From Methylophilaceae bacterium (GTDB lineage: Bacteria; Pseudomonadota; Gammaproteobacteria; Burkholderiales; Methylophilaceae), in the NCBI GenBank assembly GCA_905339275.1, contig CAJPFK010000001.1, positions 1,116,001-1,180,000 of the forward strand: a stretch of 64,000 nucleotides of DNA. The letters run 5' to 3'. The notes below the pieces were generated by a model. The model did not search any database and had not been told where the DNA came from. It saw only the letters and a list, made by a program, of their open reading frames with translations. Made by a program: the position numbers and the translations under genes. Below are positions 53,751 to 63,686 of this stretch, piece after piece; the stretch's first letter is position 1, and every line of letters starts with the position of its first letter.

Positions 53751-56063
53751 CTAGAATTGCGTACCCAACTGGAATTGCAATACCTGTGTTTTGTCACCAT
53801 CCTCTTTCTTGAGCGCTTTGGCAAACACCAGCTTGATCGGACCAAACGGTGAATACCAACTGATACCCAGGCCAGTGGAGAAGCGCAACTGATCGAAATC
53901 GATCGAATCATTGGTTCCATAGACACTACCAGCATCGAGGAAAGTGCTCAATCTCAGTTGCTTGGAATCCTTCATCCCCGGTATCGGGAAATAAAGCTCC
54001 GCGTTACCTAGAATACGCTTGGTACCGCCAACCGCAAAATCGTCCCCGTCGGTAGGGTCTATCTCGCGAGGACCAATCGCGCTGGTCTCGAAGCCGCGCA
54101 CGGAATTCACGCCACCCACGTAAAAGTTCTTGAAGAACGGAAAGTCCTTATCGCCATAGGAATCACCATACCCGATTTCGCCGTTCAGCATCAACGTGAC
54201 ATTTGTGCTGAGAGGCCTGAACCAGGAATGCTTGTATTCCAGCTTGTAATACTCGAGATCCAGGCCCGGCAAACCGATTTCCGATGTAATTCTTTGCAGC
54301 ACGCCGCTGTTCGGAAACAGAACGTTATCTCTCGTGTCATGTGCCCAGCCCAGGCTCAACAGCAGGCTGTTGTTGGAACAACCGTTGTTATTCGCGCTAC
54401 CGCAATACAACTGGAAGCGGCGCGGGCTGCTGTCATCAAGCTCAATTTCCGTGTTGTCGAACGTAAGACCGGCGCTCACCGAGTCGCGTTCATTCAGGGG
54501 CATGCCGAAACGTACGCCTAGACCATAGGACGAGCTCTTGTAGCTTGCCGTGGAAAGCGAACTGGTGTCCACGTCCCGCCTGTATACATCAAAACCACGG
54601 CTGATGCCGTCCGGCGTGAAGTAGGGATCGGTATACGACAGGGAATATGTTGTATTGACATCCCCGGTGTTGACCTGCGCACTGACACGGTTACCAGTAC
54701 CCAGGAAATTATTCTGATTGACGGTGACACCGAAGATCACCCCCTCAGAGCTTGAAAGACCTGCACCAAACTGTACACTGCCTGTCGACTTCTCCGTCAC
54801 GTTGATATTCAGGTCTACCTGATCGGTGGTACCGGGCACTGCCGGTGTTTCAACGTTAACGTCCTCAAAGAACTGCAGACGCTCGAGCCGCTGCTTGGAG
54901 CGCGTAATCTTGTCCGCCCCATACCAGGCTGACTCAAGCTGGCGCATCTCCCTGCGCAACACTTCATCCCTGGTGCGCGTGTTTCCGGTGAGGTTGATGC
55001 GCCTTACATAGACCCGGCGGCCGGGGTCCACAAAGAAAGTAAACTCGACCGTATGGTTTTCCTTGTTTACTGCAGGTACCGCATTAACGTTCGAGAATGC
55101 ATAGCCGTCATTGCCGAGGCGATCACTGATAGCCTTGCTGGATTCGGTCACTTTCTGGCGATTGAAGAATTCGCCGGGCTCCACCGTAATCAGGCTGCGC
55201 GCCTCTTCTTCCGGCAACAGCATTTCACCGGCAAGCTTGATCTCGCTTACCTTGTATTTCGAACCTTCAGTAATATTGACCGTGATGTAAATGTCACGCT
55301 TGTCGGGCGTGATCGATACCTGTGTGGAATCAACGTTGAACTCCAGATAACCCTGGTTCATGTAGAACGAACGCAACGCTTCCAGGTCTGCGGTGAGTTT
55401 CTGCTTGGAGTACTGGTCGTCCTTGTTCCACCAGCTCAGCCAGTTGGGCGTGGTGAGTTTGAATTGCTCCAGCAGAACGCCATCATCAAAATCCTTGTTG
55501 CCGACGATATTGATGCTGCGAATCTTGGAAACAGCGCCTTCTTCGATATCAAAACGGATAGCGACACGATTGCGTTCCAGCGGGCTGACCACTGTCTTAA
55601 CAGTAGCGGCATACTTGCCCTGGGCGAGATATTGCCGTTTGATTTCCTGTTCCGCCCGGTCCAGCATGGAGCGGTCGAAAATCAGGCCTTCCGACAGCCC
55701 GATCTGCTTGAGGCCTTCCTTCATCTTGTCGCTGGGAAAGGACTTATTGCCGTCAAAGCTGATCTGCGCGATTGCCGAACGCTCCTGGACGAGCACAACC
55801 AGAATGCCATTGTCTGCCTCTATGCGAACATCCTTGAAGAATCCCGTGCCATAGAGCGCCTTGATGGCTTGTGTCGCCTTCTCGTCATCCATGGTCTCAC
55901 CGACTCTTACCGGCAGGTAATTAAAAATGGTACCGGGTTCGGTACGCTGAATACCTTCCACTCGAATATCCTGTACAACAAACGGTTCGATGGCAAACGC
56001 CGATGAAGCATAAGCGCTGATTAAGAAAGGTAATATGTGGTTGAGCTTGATTCCGAATCCCAT
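53751..56063 (-). CDS. bamA: Outer-membrane protein assembly factor BamA
   Basis: A 770-residue Omp85 protein. After the signal peptide (about 1-24) come five POTRA domains (about 25-420), then a 16-strand barrel ending QFQLGTQF with the terminal Phe. The conserved substrate-exit loop is IPGMKDSK-adjacent and the VRGFETSAIGPREI motif (VRGF/Y) is present near 655. Starts 5 bp after rseP ends. Confidence 0.97.
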   Translation of the reverse strand: MGFGIKLNHILPFLISAYASSAFAIEPFVVQDIRVEGIQRTEPGTIFNYLPVRVGETMDDEKATQAIKALYGTGFFKDVRIEADNGILVVLVQERSAIAQISFDGNKSFPSDKMKEGLKQIGLSEGLIFDRSMLDRAEQEIKRQYLAQGKYAATVKTVVSPLERNRVAIRFDIEEGAVSKIRSINIVGNKDFDDGVLLEQFKLTTPNWLSWWNKDDQYSKQKLTADLEALRSFYMNQGYLEFNVDSTQVSITPDKRDIYITVNITEGSKYKVSEIKLAGEMLLPEEEARSLITVEPGEFFNRQKVTESSKAISDRLGNDGYAFSNVNAVPAVNKENHTVEFTFFVDPGRRVYVRRINLTGNTRTRDEVLRREMRQLESAWYGADKITRSKQRLERLQFFEDVNVETPAVPGTTDQVDLNINVTEKSTGSVQFGAGLSSSEGVIFGVTVNQNNFLGTGNRVSAQVNTGDVNTTYSLSYTDPYFTPDGISRGFDVYRRDVDTSSLSTASYKSSSYGLGVRFGMPLNERDSVSAGLTFDNTEIELDDSSPRRFQLYCGSANNNGCSNNSLLLSLGWAHDTRDNVLFPNSGVLQRITSEIGLPGLDLEYYKLEYKHSWFRPLSTNVTLMLNGEIGYGDSYGDKDFPFFKNFYVGGVNSVRGFETSAIGPREIDPTDGDDFAVGGTKRILGNAELYFPIPGMKDSKQLRLSTFLDAGSVYGTNDSIDFDQLRFSTGLGISWYSPFGPIKLVFAKALKKEDGDKTQVLQFQLGTQF

Positions 56064-56068
56064 TAAGT

Positions 56069-57427
56069 TCAGCCTGTGACGAATCGATTAATATCATTAT
56101 AGAAAGCTACGACCATTAGTATCCCCAACAGGAACAGGCCTATACGCTGGCCTGCCTCCATGATCCTGTCGGAGACTGGACTGCCCTTAAAAATTTCCAC
56201 CATATAATACATCAAATGCCCACCATCTAACACTGGGATGGGCAGCAGGTTCAGCACTCCCAGGCTGATGCTGATCAATGCCAGGAACCCCAGGAATGCC
56301 TTCCATCCGATATGAGCGCTCTGGCCGGCATAACTGGCGATCGTCACCGGGCCGCTGACGCCCTTCCACGAAACATTGCCCGTAATCATGTTGCCCAGCA
56401 TTTTCAGGCTGAAAACCGATGTCTCCCAGGTCTTTGCGCTGGCTTTGACCAGCGCATCGAAAGGGCCATAGCGCACATTCACCAGCAGCCTGTCGAGCTC
56501 GGATTGTTCCATGCGGTACATGGCGCCAATCCGGCCGATTGTTTCGCTGCCTTCGCTCACGCTTTCCGGAATGATGGTCACAGTAATCGCTGTATTCCCG
56601 CGTGCCACACTTAACTTCAGTTCACGCTCCGGGTTCTTGCGAATCATGCCGACCAGTTGTTCCCAATTACCCACATGCTCGCCATTCACAAGGCGAATCT
56701 CGTCACCATCCTGCAGGCCGGCCGCTTCCGCAGGACTGCCCGCCACCATTTCGCCAATGACGGCCGGAACATCGGGCTGGTATGGCTTCAGCCCCAATTT
56801 TTCGAGAAAATCAACTTCGAAGTCATCCTTGCCGATGCTGCTTAGCCTGAGCTGGTGCAGATGCACGTCATTCGCATCGCCGACTGCTTCGATTTCAACT
56901 GATGGCGATTCAAGGGTTTCCTGCAGCAGCACCCAGCGGACATCCTGCCAGGTAGGTGTCGGTATGCCTGCAACCTTCTGAATCAACTGGCCTGTTTTGA
57001 GGCTGGCTTCGGCGGCCGGGGTACCGGGAGCGATGTCGCCAAGCAGAGGTTTCATACCTACGACACCATGCATGAACAGCAACCAGTAGAGGAATATGGC
57101 AAGCAGCAGATTGGCGGCCGGGCCGGCAGAGACGATGGCGATGCGTTTCCAGACCGACTGGCGATTGAAGGCACGGGAAACATCTTCATGTCCTTCGATC
57201 GGAGCTTCCCGCTCATCGAGCATTTTGACATAGCCGCCGAATGGCAAGGCCGCGACGACAAACTCGGTGTTATCCCGGCCGAATCTCTTACTGAAAAGCG
57301 GCTTGCCAAAGCCGATTGAGAATCTCAGCACCTTGACGCCGCACCAGCGAGCCGCCTGAAAATGCCCGAACTCATGCACGGCAATCAGCACGCTGAGAGT
57401 GACAATAAATGCTAGCAGCGTCAGCAT
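56069..57427 (-). CDS. rseP: RseP site-2 metalloprotease
   Basis: A 452-residue inner-membrane protease that activates the envelope stress sigma factor by cleaving anti-sigma. Zinc motif HEFGH is at residues 18-22 within the first membrane segment, two PDZ domains lie in the middle (about 115-300), and the third zinc-ligand motif LPIPVLDGGH is near residue 400. The start ATG at 57427 shares a base with the dxr stop; an in-frame ATG 18 bp upstream would lie inside dxr. Confidence 0.95.
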   Translation of the reverse strand: MLTLLAFIVTLSVLIAVHEFGHFQAARWCGVKVLRFSIGFGKPLFSKRFGRDNTEFVVAALPFGGYVKMLDEREAPIEGHEDVSRAFNRQSVWKRIAIVSAGPAANLLLAIFLYWLLFMHGVVGMKPLLGDIAPGTPAAEASLKTGQLIQKVAGIPTPTWQDVRWVLLQETLESPSVEIEAVGDANDVHLHQLRLSSIGKDDFEVDFLEKLGLKPYQPDVPAVIGEMVAGSPAEAAGLQDGDEIRLVNGEHVGNWEQLVGMIRKNPERELKLSVARGNTAITVTIIPESVSEGSETIGRIGAMYRMEQSELDRLLVNVRYGPFDALVKASAKTWETSVFSLKMLGNMITGNVSWKGVSGPVTIASYAGQSAHIGWKAFLGFLALISISLGVLNLLPIPVLDGGHLMYYMVEIFKGSPVSDRIMEAGQRIGLFLLGILMVVAFYNDINRFVTG

Positions 57428-58614
57428 CAGTGTTTCATCACCCATTGTACCGCAGCTTCGCGGGCGTGCATGTCAGCGTCGATCACGATATCCAATGTAT
57501 CGGCCTGCACGATCCGCGCATCCGACAACGCCGACTCGATCATTCTGGCAATATCCATGAATCCTATTTCCTGTTTGAGGAAAGCGGCAACCGCCACTTC
57601 ATTGGCGGCATTCAGAACAGCCGGGGCGGTACCCCCTGCCCTTAGCGCTTCAAAAGCCAGCCGCAAGCATGGGAATTTCCCGGTATCCGGCTTCTGGAAA
57701 TCAAAGTGTCCTATTTTAAACAAATCCAGGGTATTGACGCCGCTCTCCAGCCTGTCCGGGTAACCCAGGGCATAAGCAATCGGCGTACGCATGTCAGGGT
57801 TGCCCATCTGGGCAAGGACCGAGCCATCAATATATTCCACCATGGAATGAATCACGCTTTGCGGGTGCACGACAACCTCGATCTGATCAGGTGTTGCATT
57901 AAACAGCCAGTGCGCTTCAATGACTTCCAGCCCTTTGTTCATCAAGGTAGCGGAATCTATCGTAATTTTCGGCCCCATTACCCAGTTGGGATGCTTGAGT
58001 GCCTGTTGCGGTGTTACCAGCGACAGGGCGTCAGCATCCGTATCCCGGAATGGTCCGCCGGAAGCGGTCAAGAGAATGCGCTTGATGCCGGATTCATGCA
58101 GATTCCGGCTTTTAACCGGCGGCATCACCTGAAAAATAGCATTATGCTCGCTGTCGATCGGCAGCAGTGTAGCGCCGCCTTGTTCCACTGCCAGCATAAA
58201 TAGACTGCCGGACATGACCAAGGTTTCCTTATTGGCCAGCAATATGCGCTTACCGGCCTGCGCAGCCGCAATTGCCGGCTTCAGGCCGGCAGCGCCGACA
58301 ATTGCCGCCATTACCGTATCGACAGCAGGATGCGCACTGACAAACTCCAGTGAGGAGATACCATGCAACACCTGGGTGGCACTGCCTGCAGCGGACAGTT
58401 TCTGCTCCAGGATCTGAGCTGCGTCAGCATCCAGCAGGACGGCATACTGAGGATCGAACTGCAGGCATAACGCCAGCAACTCCCCGACGCTGGAGTTGGC
58501 AGTCAGCGCAAAAGCCCTGAATTTCTCCGGGTGACGGGCCATGACATCCAGAGTCTGCCTGCCTATCGTACCGGTCGCACCCAGGATGGTGATATTCTGG
58601 GGAGTATTCATCAT
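57427..58614 (-). CDS. dxr: 1-deoxy-D-xylulose 5-phosphate reductoisomerase
   Basis: A 395-residue NADPH enzyme of the MEP isoprenoid pathway. The cofactor motif is [11 protein letters not shown] (about 10-20), the substrate and metal residues lie in [13 protein letters not shown] near 150 and [12 protein letters not shown] near 185, with [13 protein letters not shown] near 233. It supplies the isoprenoid route feeding uppS and quinone synthesis. The start overlaps the cdsA stop. Confidence 0.96.
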   Translation of the reverse strand: MMNTPQNITILGATGTIGRQTLDVMARHPEKFRAFALTANSSVGELLALCLQFDPQYAVLLDADAAQILEQKLSAAGSATQVLHGISSLEFVSAHPAVDTVMAAIVGAAGLKPAIAAAQAGKRILLANKETLVMSGSLFMLAVEQGGATLLPIDSEHNAIFQVMPPVKSRNLHESGIKRILLTASGGPFRDTDADALSLVTPQQALKHPNWVMGPKITIDSATLMNKGLEVIEAHWLFNATPDQIEVVVHPQSVIHSMVEYIDGSVLAQMGNPDMRTPIAYALGYPDRLESGVNTLDLFKIGHFDFQKPDTGKFPCLRLAFEALRAGGTAPAVLNAANEVAVAAFLKQEIGFMDIARMIESALSDARIVQADTLDIVIDADMHAREAAVQWVMKH

Positions 58615-59480
58615 TCGGCACCAACCAGGATAGTCCAGGCCTGAAAATAAAGCGGGAAATAGACAAAAAATGCAACCAGCGGCAAGCTGGAAGTAAGGCC
58701 GTCAATACGGTCAAGCACACCACCGTGGCCGGGAAGAATGCTGCCACTGTCTTTTGCATCGGAATGGCGTTTGATCAGCGATTCGAACAAGTCACCGATA
58801 ATGCTGAACAAGGTGATTCCCCACAGCGCCAGCACCAGCCAGAAACTGATGCCGAAATACAGGCACAAGCCTATGCCGTACAAGCCAACCACAAACCAGG
58901 CTCCGATTGCCCCCTCCCATGTTTTACCCGGGCTGATTTGAGGGGCAAGCTTATGCCTGCCGAAACGCTTGCCGACAAAATATGCGGCAGAGTCGGCGAT
59001 CCAGACCGTTATCATGACAGCGAGCAATAACCATACAGAGGCTCCCTGCAGATCGACCAGCGCCAGGAATGAAGCTGATTTAAGTAAAAGCAGGGATAGC
59101 CAGGTCGGGATCAAAACCATCCATCCAGTAATGGCAAGCAACAGCTTGTTCGATATCCGGTAACGGGTAATCAACCATATGGGCGCCAATACCAGCCAGA
59201 ATATCGCGCCTGCGAGAATGCCATAAAAGATGACCTGCGACTGCAAGACTTCAAGCCCCGGCAGTTCGGCCAGTATCAGCCCGCCAAACAGCAGAACAGT
59301 AATCAGGACATAGGAATACTGGCCAGCCGTATTGAACTTGACCAGCGCAGCCCATTCGGCCAGTGCAAGGCCAATGATCGCGAGAGTCAATATTGCCCAG
59401 TAAGCATCCGGCAGGAAGAAAAGTGCTGCAAGAAAACCGGAAATCAGTACAAAAGATGTAGCCAGTCGTGTAATAAGCAT
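58611..59480 (-). CDS. cdsA: Phosphatidate cytidylyltransferase
   Basis: A 289-residue membrane enzyme making CDP-diacylglycerol. About seven to eight hydrophobic segments span residues 10-220, and the family signature [34 protein letters not shown] is near 235-268 (cited in pieces: [23 protein letters not shown]). It follows uppS by 19 bp and overlaps dxr by 4 bp. Confidence 0.95.
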   Translation of the reverse strand: MLITRLATSFVLISGFLAALFFLPDAYWAILTLAIIGLALAEWAALVKFNTAGQYSYVLITVLLFGGLILAELPGLEVLQSQVIFYGILAGAIFWLVLAPIWLITRYRISNKLLLAITGWMVLIPTWLSLLLLKSASFLALVDLQGASVWLLLAVMITVWIADSAAYFVGKRFGRHKLAPQISPGKTWEGAIGAWFVVGLYGIGLCLYFGISFWLVLALWGITLFSIIGDLFESLIKRHSDAKDSGSILPGHGGVLDRIDGLTSSLPLVAFFVYFPLYFQAWTILVGAE

Positions 59481-59499
59481 GCTTTGCGCGTCGTGAAGA

Positions 59500-60252
59500 C
59501 TAGCCCTCGGTCAATTGTTCGCTGGTTCGGCCGAATCGGCGTTCACGTTTCTGGTAGGATTGAATGGCCAGGTCAAAGGCATCCTGATCGAAATCAGGCC
59601 ACAGCGTATCGGTGAAATACAGCTCAGTATAGGCGAGCTGCCACAACAGAAAATTACTGATGCGTTTCTCGCCTCCGGTACGGATGAACAAATCCGGTTC
59701 GGGCGCATACTTCATGGCAAGGTATTGGGCCAGCTCTTCCTCGGAAAAATGGCCTGCTTTAGCGGTGGATGCCAGCGCCATCCGGTTGATGGCCTGCAAC
59801 ATGTCCCAACGTCCACCATAATTTGCCGCAATCGTAAGGGTCAGGCCGCTATTATTCCGGGTCAGTGTTTCTGCTGCTTCGATCCGGGCGCATAAATCCG
59901 GAGAGAAAGGCGACCTGTCTCCAATCACCATCATGCGGATATTGTTCTGGTGGAGCTTGTTCACCTCGCCGTTCAACGCATCCATGAACAGCCCCATCAA
60001 AAAACTGACTTCTTCAGGGGGACGGCGCCAGTTTTCACTGCTGAATGCAAAAAGCGTGAGATACTCCACACCCGCCGCCGCACAGGATTTGACCATGCTC
60101 CGGACAGCTTCAACACCTCGTTTGTGGCCGGCGACTCTGGGCAGAAACCGCTTTTTCGCCCAGCGGCCATTACCATCCATGATCACCGCGATATGTTTCG
60201 GGATGTTCGCTGGCGCAGGGATCGATTTTGTGGAGCTGCTAAAAAGCGCCAT
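59500..60252 (-). CDS. uppS: Undecaprenyl diphosphate synthase (isoprenyl transferase)
   Basis: A 250-residue cis-prenyltransferase making the lipid carrier for peptidoglycan and LPS. The catalytic Asp is D26 in IMDGNGRWAKKR; the substrate motif FAFSSENWRRP and the C-terminal RTGGEKRISNFLLWQLAYTELYF are present. The ATG at 60252 is chosen because GGAG lies 6 nt upstream; an in-frame GTG at 60264 has no ribosome site. Confidence 0.96.
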   Translation of the reverse strand: MALFSSSTKSIPAPANIPKHIAVIMDGNGRWAKKRFLPRVAGHKRGVEAVRSMVKSCAAAGVEYLTLFAFSSENWRRPPEEVSFLMGLFMDALNGEVNKLHQNNIRMMVIGDRSPFSPDLCARIEAAETLTRNNSGLTLTIAANYGGRWDMLQAINRMALASTAKAGHFSEEELAQYLAMKYAPEPDLFIRTGGEKRISNFLLWQLAYTELYFTDTLWPDFDQDAFDLAIQSYQKRERRFGRTSEQLTEG

Positions 60253-60310
60253 GGCTTGCTCCACTGGACAGAGATGACATCAACACGCGATATATTCTGA
60301 TATATCTTGA

Positions 60311-60868
60311 TCAGACAGCCATCAGTTCGGCTTCTTTGACCTGCAAAAGCTTATCGACTTCGCTCACGTACCTGTCCGTCAGCTTCTGGATTTCATCCTG
60401 CATACGGCGCTCGTCATCTTCGCTGATGAGTTTATCCTTGATCAGTTTCTTCAAGGCATCGTTGCCGTCACGGCGTACGTTGCGTAAAGCCACTTTGGCA
60501 TTCTCGCCTTCGGTGCGCACAACCTTGGTCAGGTCTTTACGGCGCTCTTCCGTCAGCATCGGCATCGGCACGCGAATCAAGTCGCCATTGGTGGCTGGGT
60601 TGAGGCCGAGGTCAGAGTCACGAATCGCTTTCTCGACCTTGCCTATCATGCTTTTCTCATAAGGCTGGACATTCAGAGTGCGCGCATCGCCCAAGTTCAC
60701 ATTGGCCACCTGGTTGACCGCGACCATGGAGCCGTAATACTCAACCATCACGTGGTCTAGCAGGCCGGTATGGGCACGGCCGGTGCGAATCTTTGCCAAA
60801 TCCGTTTTCAGTGCCTCCAGGGATTTCTGCATCTTCTGTTCAGCATTTTTCTTTACATCTTCAAGCAC
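60311..60868 (-). CDS. frr: Ribosome recycling factor
   Basis: A 185-residue helical protein that splits post-termination ribosomes with EF-G. Typical are [21 protein letters not shown] and the near C-terminal [18 protein letters not shown]. The order rpsB-tsf-pyrH-frr-uppS-cdsA is conserved in proteobacteria. Confidence 0.97.
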   Translation of the reverse strand: MLEDVKKNAEQKMQKSLEALKTDLAKIRTGRAHTGLLDHVMVEYYGSMVAVNQVANVNLGDARTLNVQPYEKSMIGKVEKAIRDSDLGLNPATNGDLIRVPMPMLTEERRKDLTKVVRTEGENAKVALRNVRRDGNDALKKLIKDKLISEDDERRMQDEIQKLTDRYVSEVDKLLQVKEAELMAV

Positions 60869-60904
60869 AATTTTCTCCTTACATTTCCAGTCGCTATCCG
60901 CTAA

Positions 60905-61645
60905 CTAAGGCAATACTTTCGTCCCTTCGTCCTCACCCATGACGACGCGTTTCAGCGCACCCTGCTTGAATATGCTGAATACCGAAATGGGCAGCTTCTG
61001 ATCGCGGCACAAGGTCAATGCAGTGGCATCCATGACCTTGAGATTCTTGATGATTGCCTCATCAAAACTGATGGTTTTATATCGCATGGCATCGGGATGC
61101 GTCTTCGGGTCGTCAGTATAGACGCCATCGACCTTGGTTGCCTTGAGCACGATATCCACATTCATCTCCATACCGCGCAGAGCGGCTGCAGTATCGGTCG
61201 TAAAGAACGGGTTGCCCGTGCCTGCACCGAAAATCACCACACGCCCCTCTTCAAGATAACGCATGGCCTTGCCGCGGATGTAGGGCTCTGCCACCTGTTC
61301 GATATTAAGTGCGGATTGCACACGGGCCTTGAGGCCGACATGCTTCATGGCATCCTGCAGGGCAAGTGCATTCATGACCGTTGCCATCATGCCCATGTAA
61401 TCGGCTGTCGCCCGGTCCATGCCCTCGGCAGCAGGCGCAATCCCGCGGAAGATATTGCCACCGCCGATAACAACTGCCACCTGAACGCCAAGGCCTACCA
61501 CTTCTTTGATTTCTTCAACAATGCGCGAGATGGTGGCGCGATTGATGCCGTAGCTATCATCCCCCATCAACGCCTCACCAGACAATTTAAGCAAAATGCG
61601 TTTATAGGCCGGGCTGCCAGTTGAGATTTTAGAAGAGTCGGACAT
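60905..61645 (-). CDS. pyrH: UMP kinase
   Basis: A 246-residue hexameric nucleoside monophosphate kinase. Motifs include KLSGEALMG (about 20-28), [10 protein letters not shown] (about 60-69), [19 protein letters not shown] (about 138-156) and [10 protein letters not shown] (about 170). GGAG precedes the ATG. It follows tsf across a terminator, so it probably has its own promoter or relies on read-through. Confidence 0.97.
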   Translation of the reverse strand: MSDSSKISTGSPAYKRILLKLSGEALMGDDSYGINRATISRIVEEIKEVVGLGVQVAVVIGGGNIFRGIAPAAEGMDRATADYMGMMATVMNALALQDAMKHVGLKARVQSALNIEQVAEPYIRGKAMRYLEEGRVVIFGAGTGNPFFTTDTAAALRGMEMNVDIVLKATKVDGVYTDDPKTHPDAMRYKTISFDEAIIKNLKVMDATALTLCRDQKLPISVFSIFKQGALKRVVMGEDEGTKVLP

Positions 61646-61708
61646 ATCGCTCCTGTAGATAAGGTACTGTTTTATTGTTTTTGCTCAGTTTTCCTGAACT
61701 TATCGAGC

Positions 61709-61751
61709 AAAAACGTTAACAGCAGCACCCTGGAGTGCGCTATTAACGTTT
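61709..61751 (-). terminator. Intrinsic terminator after tsf
   Basis: A long imperfect stem, AAACGTTAACAGCAGCAC (61711-61728) against GTGCGCTATTAACGTTT (61735-61751), with loop CCTGGA and one bulge. On the minus strand it is followed by five T (plus A run at 61709-61713). It lies about 41 bp after the tsf stop. Confidence 0.75.
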
Positions 61752-61768
61752 CGCATTATGACATTTTT

Positions 61769-61784
61769 GCACAGCAAGCTGTGC
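61769..61784 (-). repeat. Perfect inverted repeat next to the tsf stop
   Basis: GCACAGC-AA-GCTGTGC, a 7-bp stem with a 2-bp centre, begins 8 bp after the tsf stop on the minus strand. It is not followed by T on that strand, so it is not a terminator; it could be a mRNA-stabilising hairpin or a binding site. Confidence 0.5.
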
Positions 61785-61792
61785 GATATGAC

Positions 61793-62671
61793 CTAGATCT
61801 TGGCTGCAGCAGCTACTTCAGCAGCAAAATCCGTCACCTTCTTCTCGATGCCTTCACCCACCACAAACATGGTGAATGAAGCAACGCTGGCCCCGGCAGA
61901 TTTCAGCAATTGTTCGATTGTCTGCTTGCCATTGGGATCCTTGACGAAAACCTGGTCAAGCAATGCCACCTCCTTGAGGAATTTCTGCACGGAGCCTTCG
62001 ATCATTCTCTCGGCGAATTCCGGCTTGCCGGATTCTGCGGCTTTTTGCGCGGCAATCGAGCGCTCTTTTTCGATCAATTCGGCAGGTACGTCGTTCTTGG
62101 ACAAGGCGACAGGCTTGGAAGCGGCGATATGCATCGCGACATCCTTTGCTAGGCTTTCGTCACCACCCACCATATCGACCACAACACCAATCTTGCCGCC
62201 ATGGATGTAGCTGACCAACTTGCCTTGGGCGCTGAAACGCACAAAACGACGGATAGTGACATTCTCACCGATTTTGCCGATTAGCTGGGCACGTGCATCT
62301 TCCACCACTTCATTGCCGACTTTCATCGCCGAAAGCGCTGCAACGTCAGCAGGATTCTGGTTGGCAACGACTTCGGCCAAGTTGCGGGTCAATGCCAGGA
62401 AATCATCGTTCTTTGCAACAAAGTCGGTTTCACAGTTGACTTCGACGATTGCACCCTGCTTGCCATCAGCACTCACATGGATGCCAACCGTGCCCTCGGC
62501 TGCAACACGACCGGCAGCCTTGCTTAATTTGCTACCCAGGCGTGCGCGCAACAATTCCTCAGCCTTGGCCATGTCGCCGCCGGCTTCAGTCAGCACTTTC
62601 TTGCAATCCATCATGGGCGCATCGGTGCGCTCACGCAACTCCTTCACCATGCCTGCTGTAATTTCAGCCAT
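61793..62671 (-). CDS. tsf: Elongation factor Ts
   Basis: A 292-residue nucleotide exchange factor for EF-Tu. The N-terminal UBA-like part [23 protein letters not shown] and the core motif [13 protein letters not shown] near 77-89 are diagnostic. AGGAGT precedes the ATG. A terminator-like hairpin separates it from rpsB, giving lower expression than S2. Confidence 0.97.
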   Translation of the reverse strand: MAEITAGMVKELRERTDAPMMDCKKVLTEAGGDMAKAEELLRARLGSKLSKAAGRVAAEGTVGIHVSADGKQGAIVEVNCETDFVAKNDDFLALTRNLAEVVANQNPADVAALSAMKVGNEVVEDARAQLIGKIGENVTIRRFVRFSAQGKLVSYIHGGKIGVVVDMVGGDESLAKDVAMHIAASKPVALSKNDVPAELIEKERSIAAQKAAESGKPEFAERMIEGSVQKFLKEVALLDQVFVKDPNGKQTIEQLLKSAGASVASFTMFVVGEGIEKKVTDFAAEVAAAAKI

Positions 62672-62716
62672 GTTTTACTCCTAAAATATTCAATTGATAT
62701 GACAAAGTTCACATAT

Positions 62717-62742
62717 AAAAAAAGGGGCGCGATGCCCCTTTT
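62717..62742 (-). terminator. Terminator/attenuator between rpsB and tsf
   Basis: Minus-strand stem AAAAGGGGC and GCCCCTTTT (plus 62734-62742 and 62720-62728) with a 5-nt loop, followed by seven T in total. It begins 8 bp after the rpsB stop. Partial read-through into tsf is expected, as in other proteobacteria. Confidence 0.88.
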
Positions 62743-62749
62743 CTCAGGG

Positions 62750-63499
62750 TTATTCCGCCGCGGCCTCTTCTACCTCGACAAACTCTTCCTCGGTTGCAGA
62801 CTTCACGATTTCCGTGATTGCGTGACTGCGGCCTTCAAGTACCGCATCTGCGATACCGCGCGCATAAAGGCGAATAGCACGGCTTGAGTCATCATTGCCG
62901 GGAATCACATAGGCAATGCCATCCGGGGAATTGTTGGTATCCACCACGCCGATGACAGGAATGCCCAGTTTTGCAGCCTCGGTAACGGCCCCGCTCTCAT
63001 GGCCGACGTCGATGATGAAAATAGCGTCCGGCAGGCCGCCCATTTCCTTGATGCCGCCAATGGAACGCTCAAGCTTTTCAACTTCGCGCTTGTAGCCCAA
63101 TGCTTCTTTCTTGCCGAACTTTTCCAGGGTACCGTCCTGCAGCATGGCTTCGTAATCGTTCAGGCGCTTGATGGATTGCTTTACAGTCTTGAAATTGGTC
63201 AGCATGCCGCCCAGCCAGCGGTGGTTCACATAAGCGCAACCAGCGCGCTGCGCCTCTTCCTTGACGATTTCACGGGCCTGGCGTTTGGTGCCGACGAACA
63301 GAATACGGCCCTTGTTTGCAGCGAGCTGACGGACATACTTCAGCGCATCCTCGAACAATGGCAGCGATTTTTCCAGGTTGACGATATGGATCTTGTTACG
63401 GTCACCGAAGATATACGGTGCCATTTTAGGATTCCAGTAACGGGTTTGATGGCCGAAGTGAACTCCGGCTTCCAGCATTTGACGCATAGTAACGGACAT
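62750..63499 (-). CDS. rpsB: 30S ribosomal protein S2
   Basis: A 249-residue ribosomal protein. The opening [24 protein letters not shown] and the block [20 protein letters not shown] are standard S2. The acidic C-terminal end ([13 protein letters not shown]) is common in betaproteobacteria. First gene of a long leftward run that reaches rnhB. Confidence 0.98.
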   Translation of the reverse strand: MSVTMRQMLEAGVHFGHQTRYWNPKMAPYIFGDRNKIHIVNLEKSLPLFEDALKYVRQLAANKGRILFVGTKRQAREIVKEEAQRAGCAYVNHRWLGGMLTNFKTVKQSIKRLNDYEAMLQDGTLEKFGKKEALGYKREVEKLERSIGGIKEMGGLPDAIFIIDVGHESGAVTEAAKLGIPVIGVVDTNNSPDGIAYVIPGNDDSSRAIRLYARGIADAVLEGRSHAITEIVKSATEEEFVEVEEAAAE

Positions 63500-63621
63500 A
63501 ATAGTCTCCAGTAAGGGTTAATGCTTCCACACTCCCAACAACACCGGCTACCCGGCACCCTGTACGGGGAATGTGTGCAGATTTCCATTCGTCAGGACGA
63601 TTCCTGCCAAATGGGTGCAGT

Positions 63622-63651
63622 ATGCTACCATAAGCACCTGTTTGGATTCAA
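63622..63651 (-). promoter_or_regulatory. Possible promoter of rpsB-tsf
   Basis: On the minus strand TTGAAT (plus 63646-63651) and TAGCAT (plus 63622-63627) are 18 bp apart. The start near 63615 would give a leader of about 115 nt, long enough for S2 autoregulation known in other proteobacteria. Weak hexamers. Confidence 0.35.
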
Positions 63652-63686
63652 GGAAATTTAGGCTTTCAGAGCCGCTTAAAGGGATT

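Noticed and set aside
61769-61784. Reading the GCACAGC/GCTGTGC hairpin as the tsf terminator
   Set aside because: On the minus strand it is followed by AAAAATG, not a T-run; the next hairpin at 61709-61751 fits a terminator.
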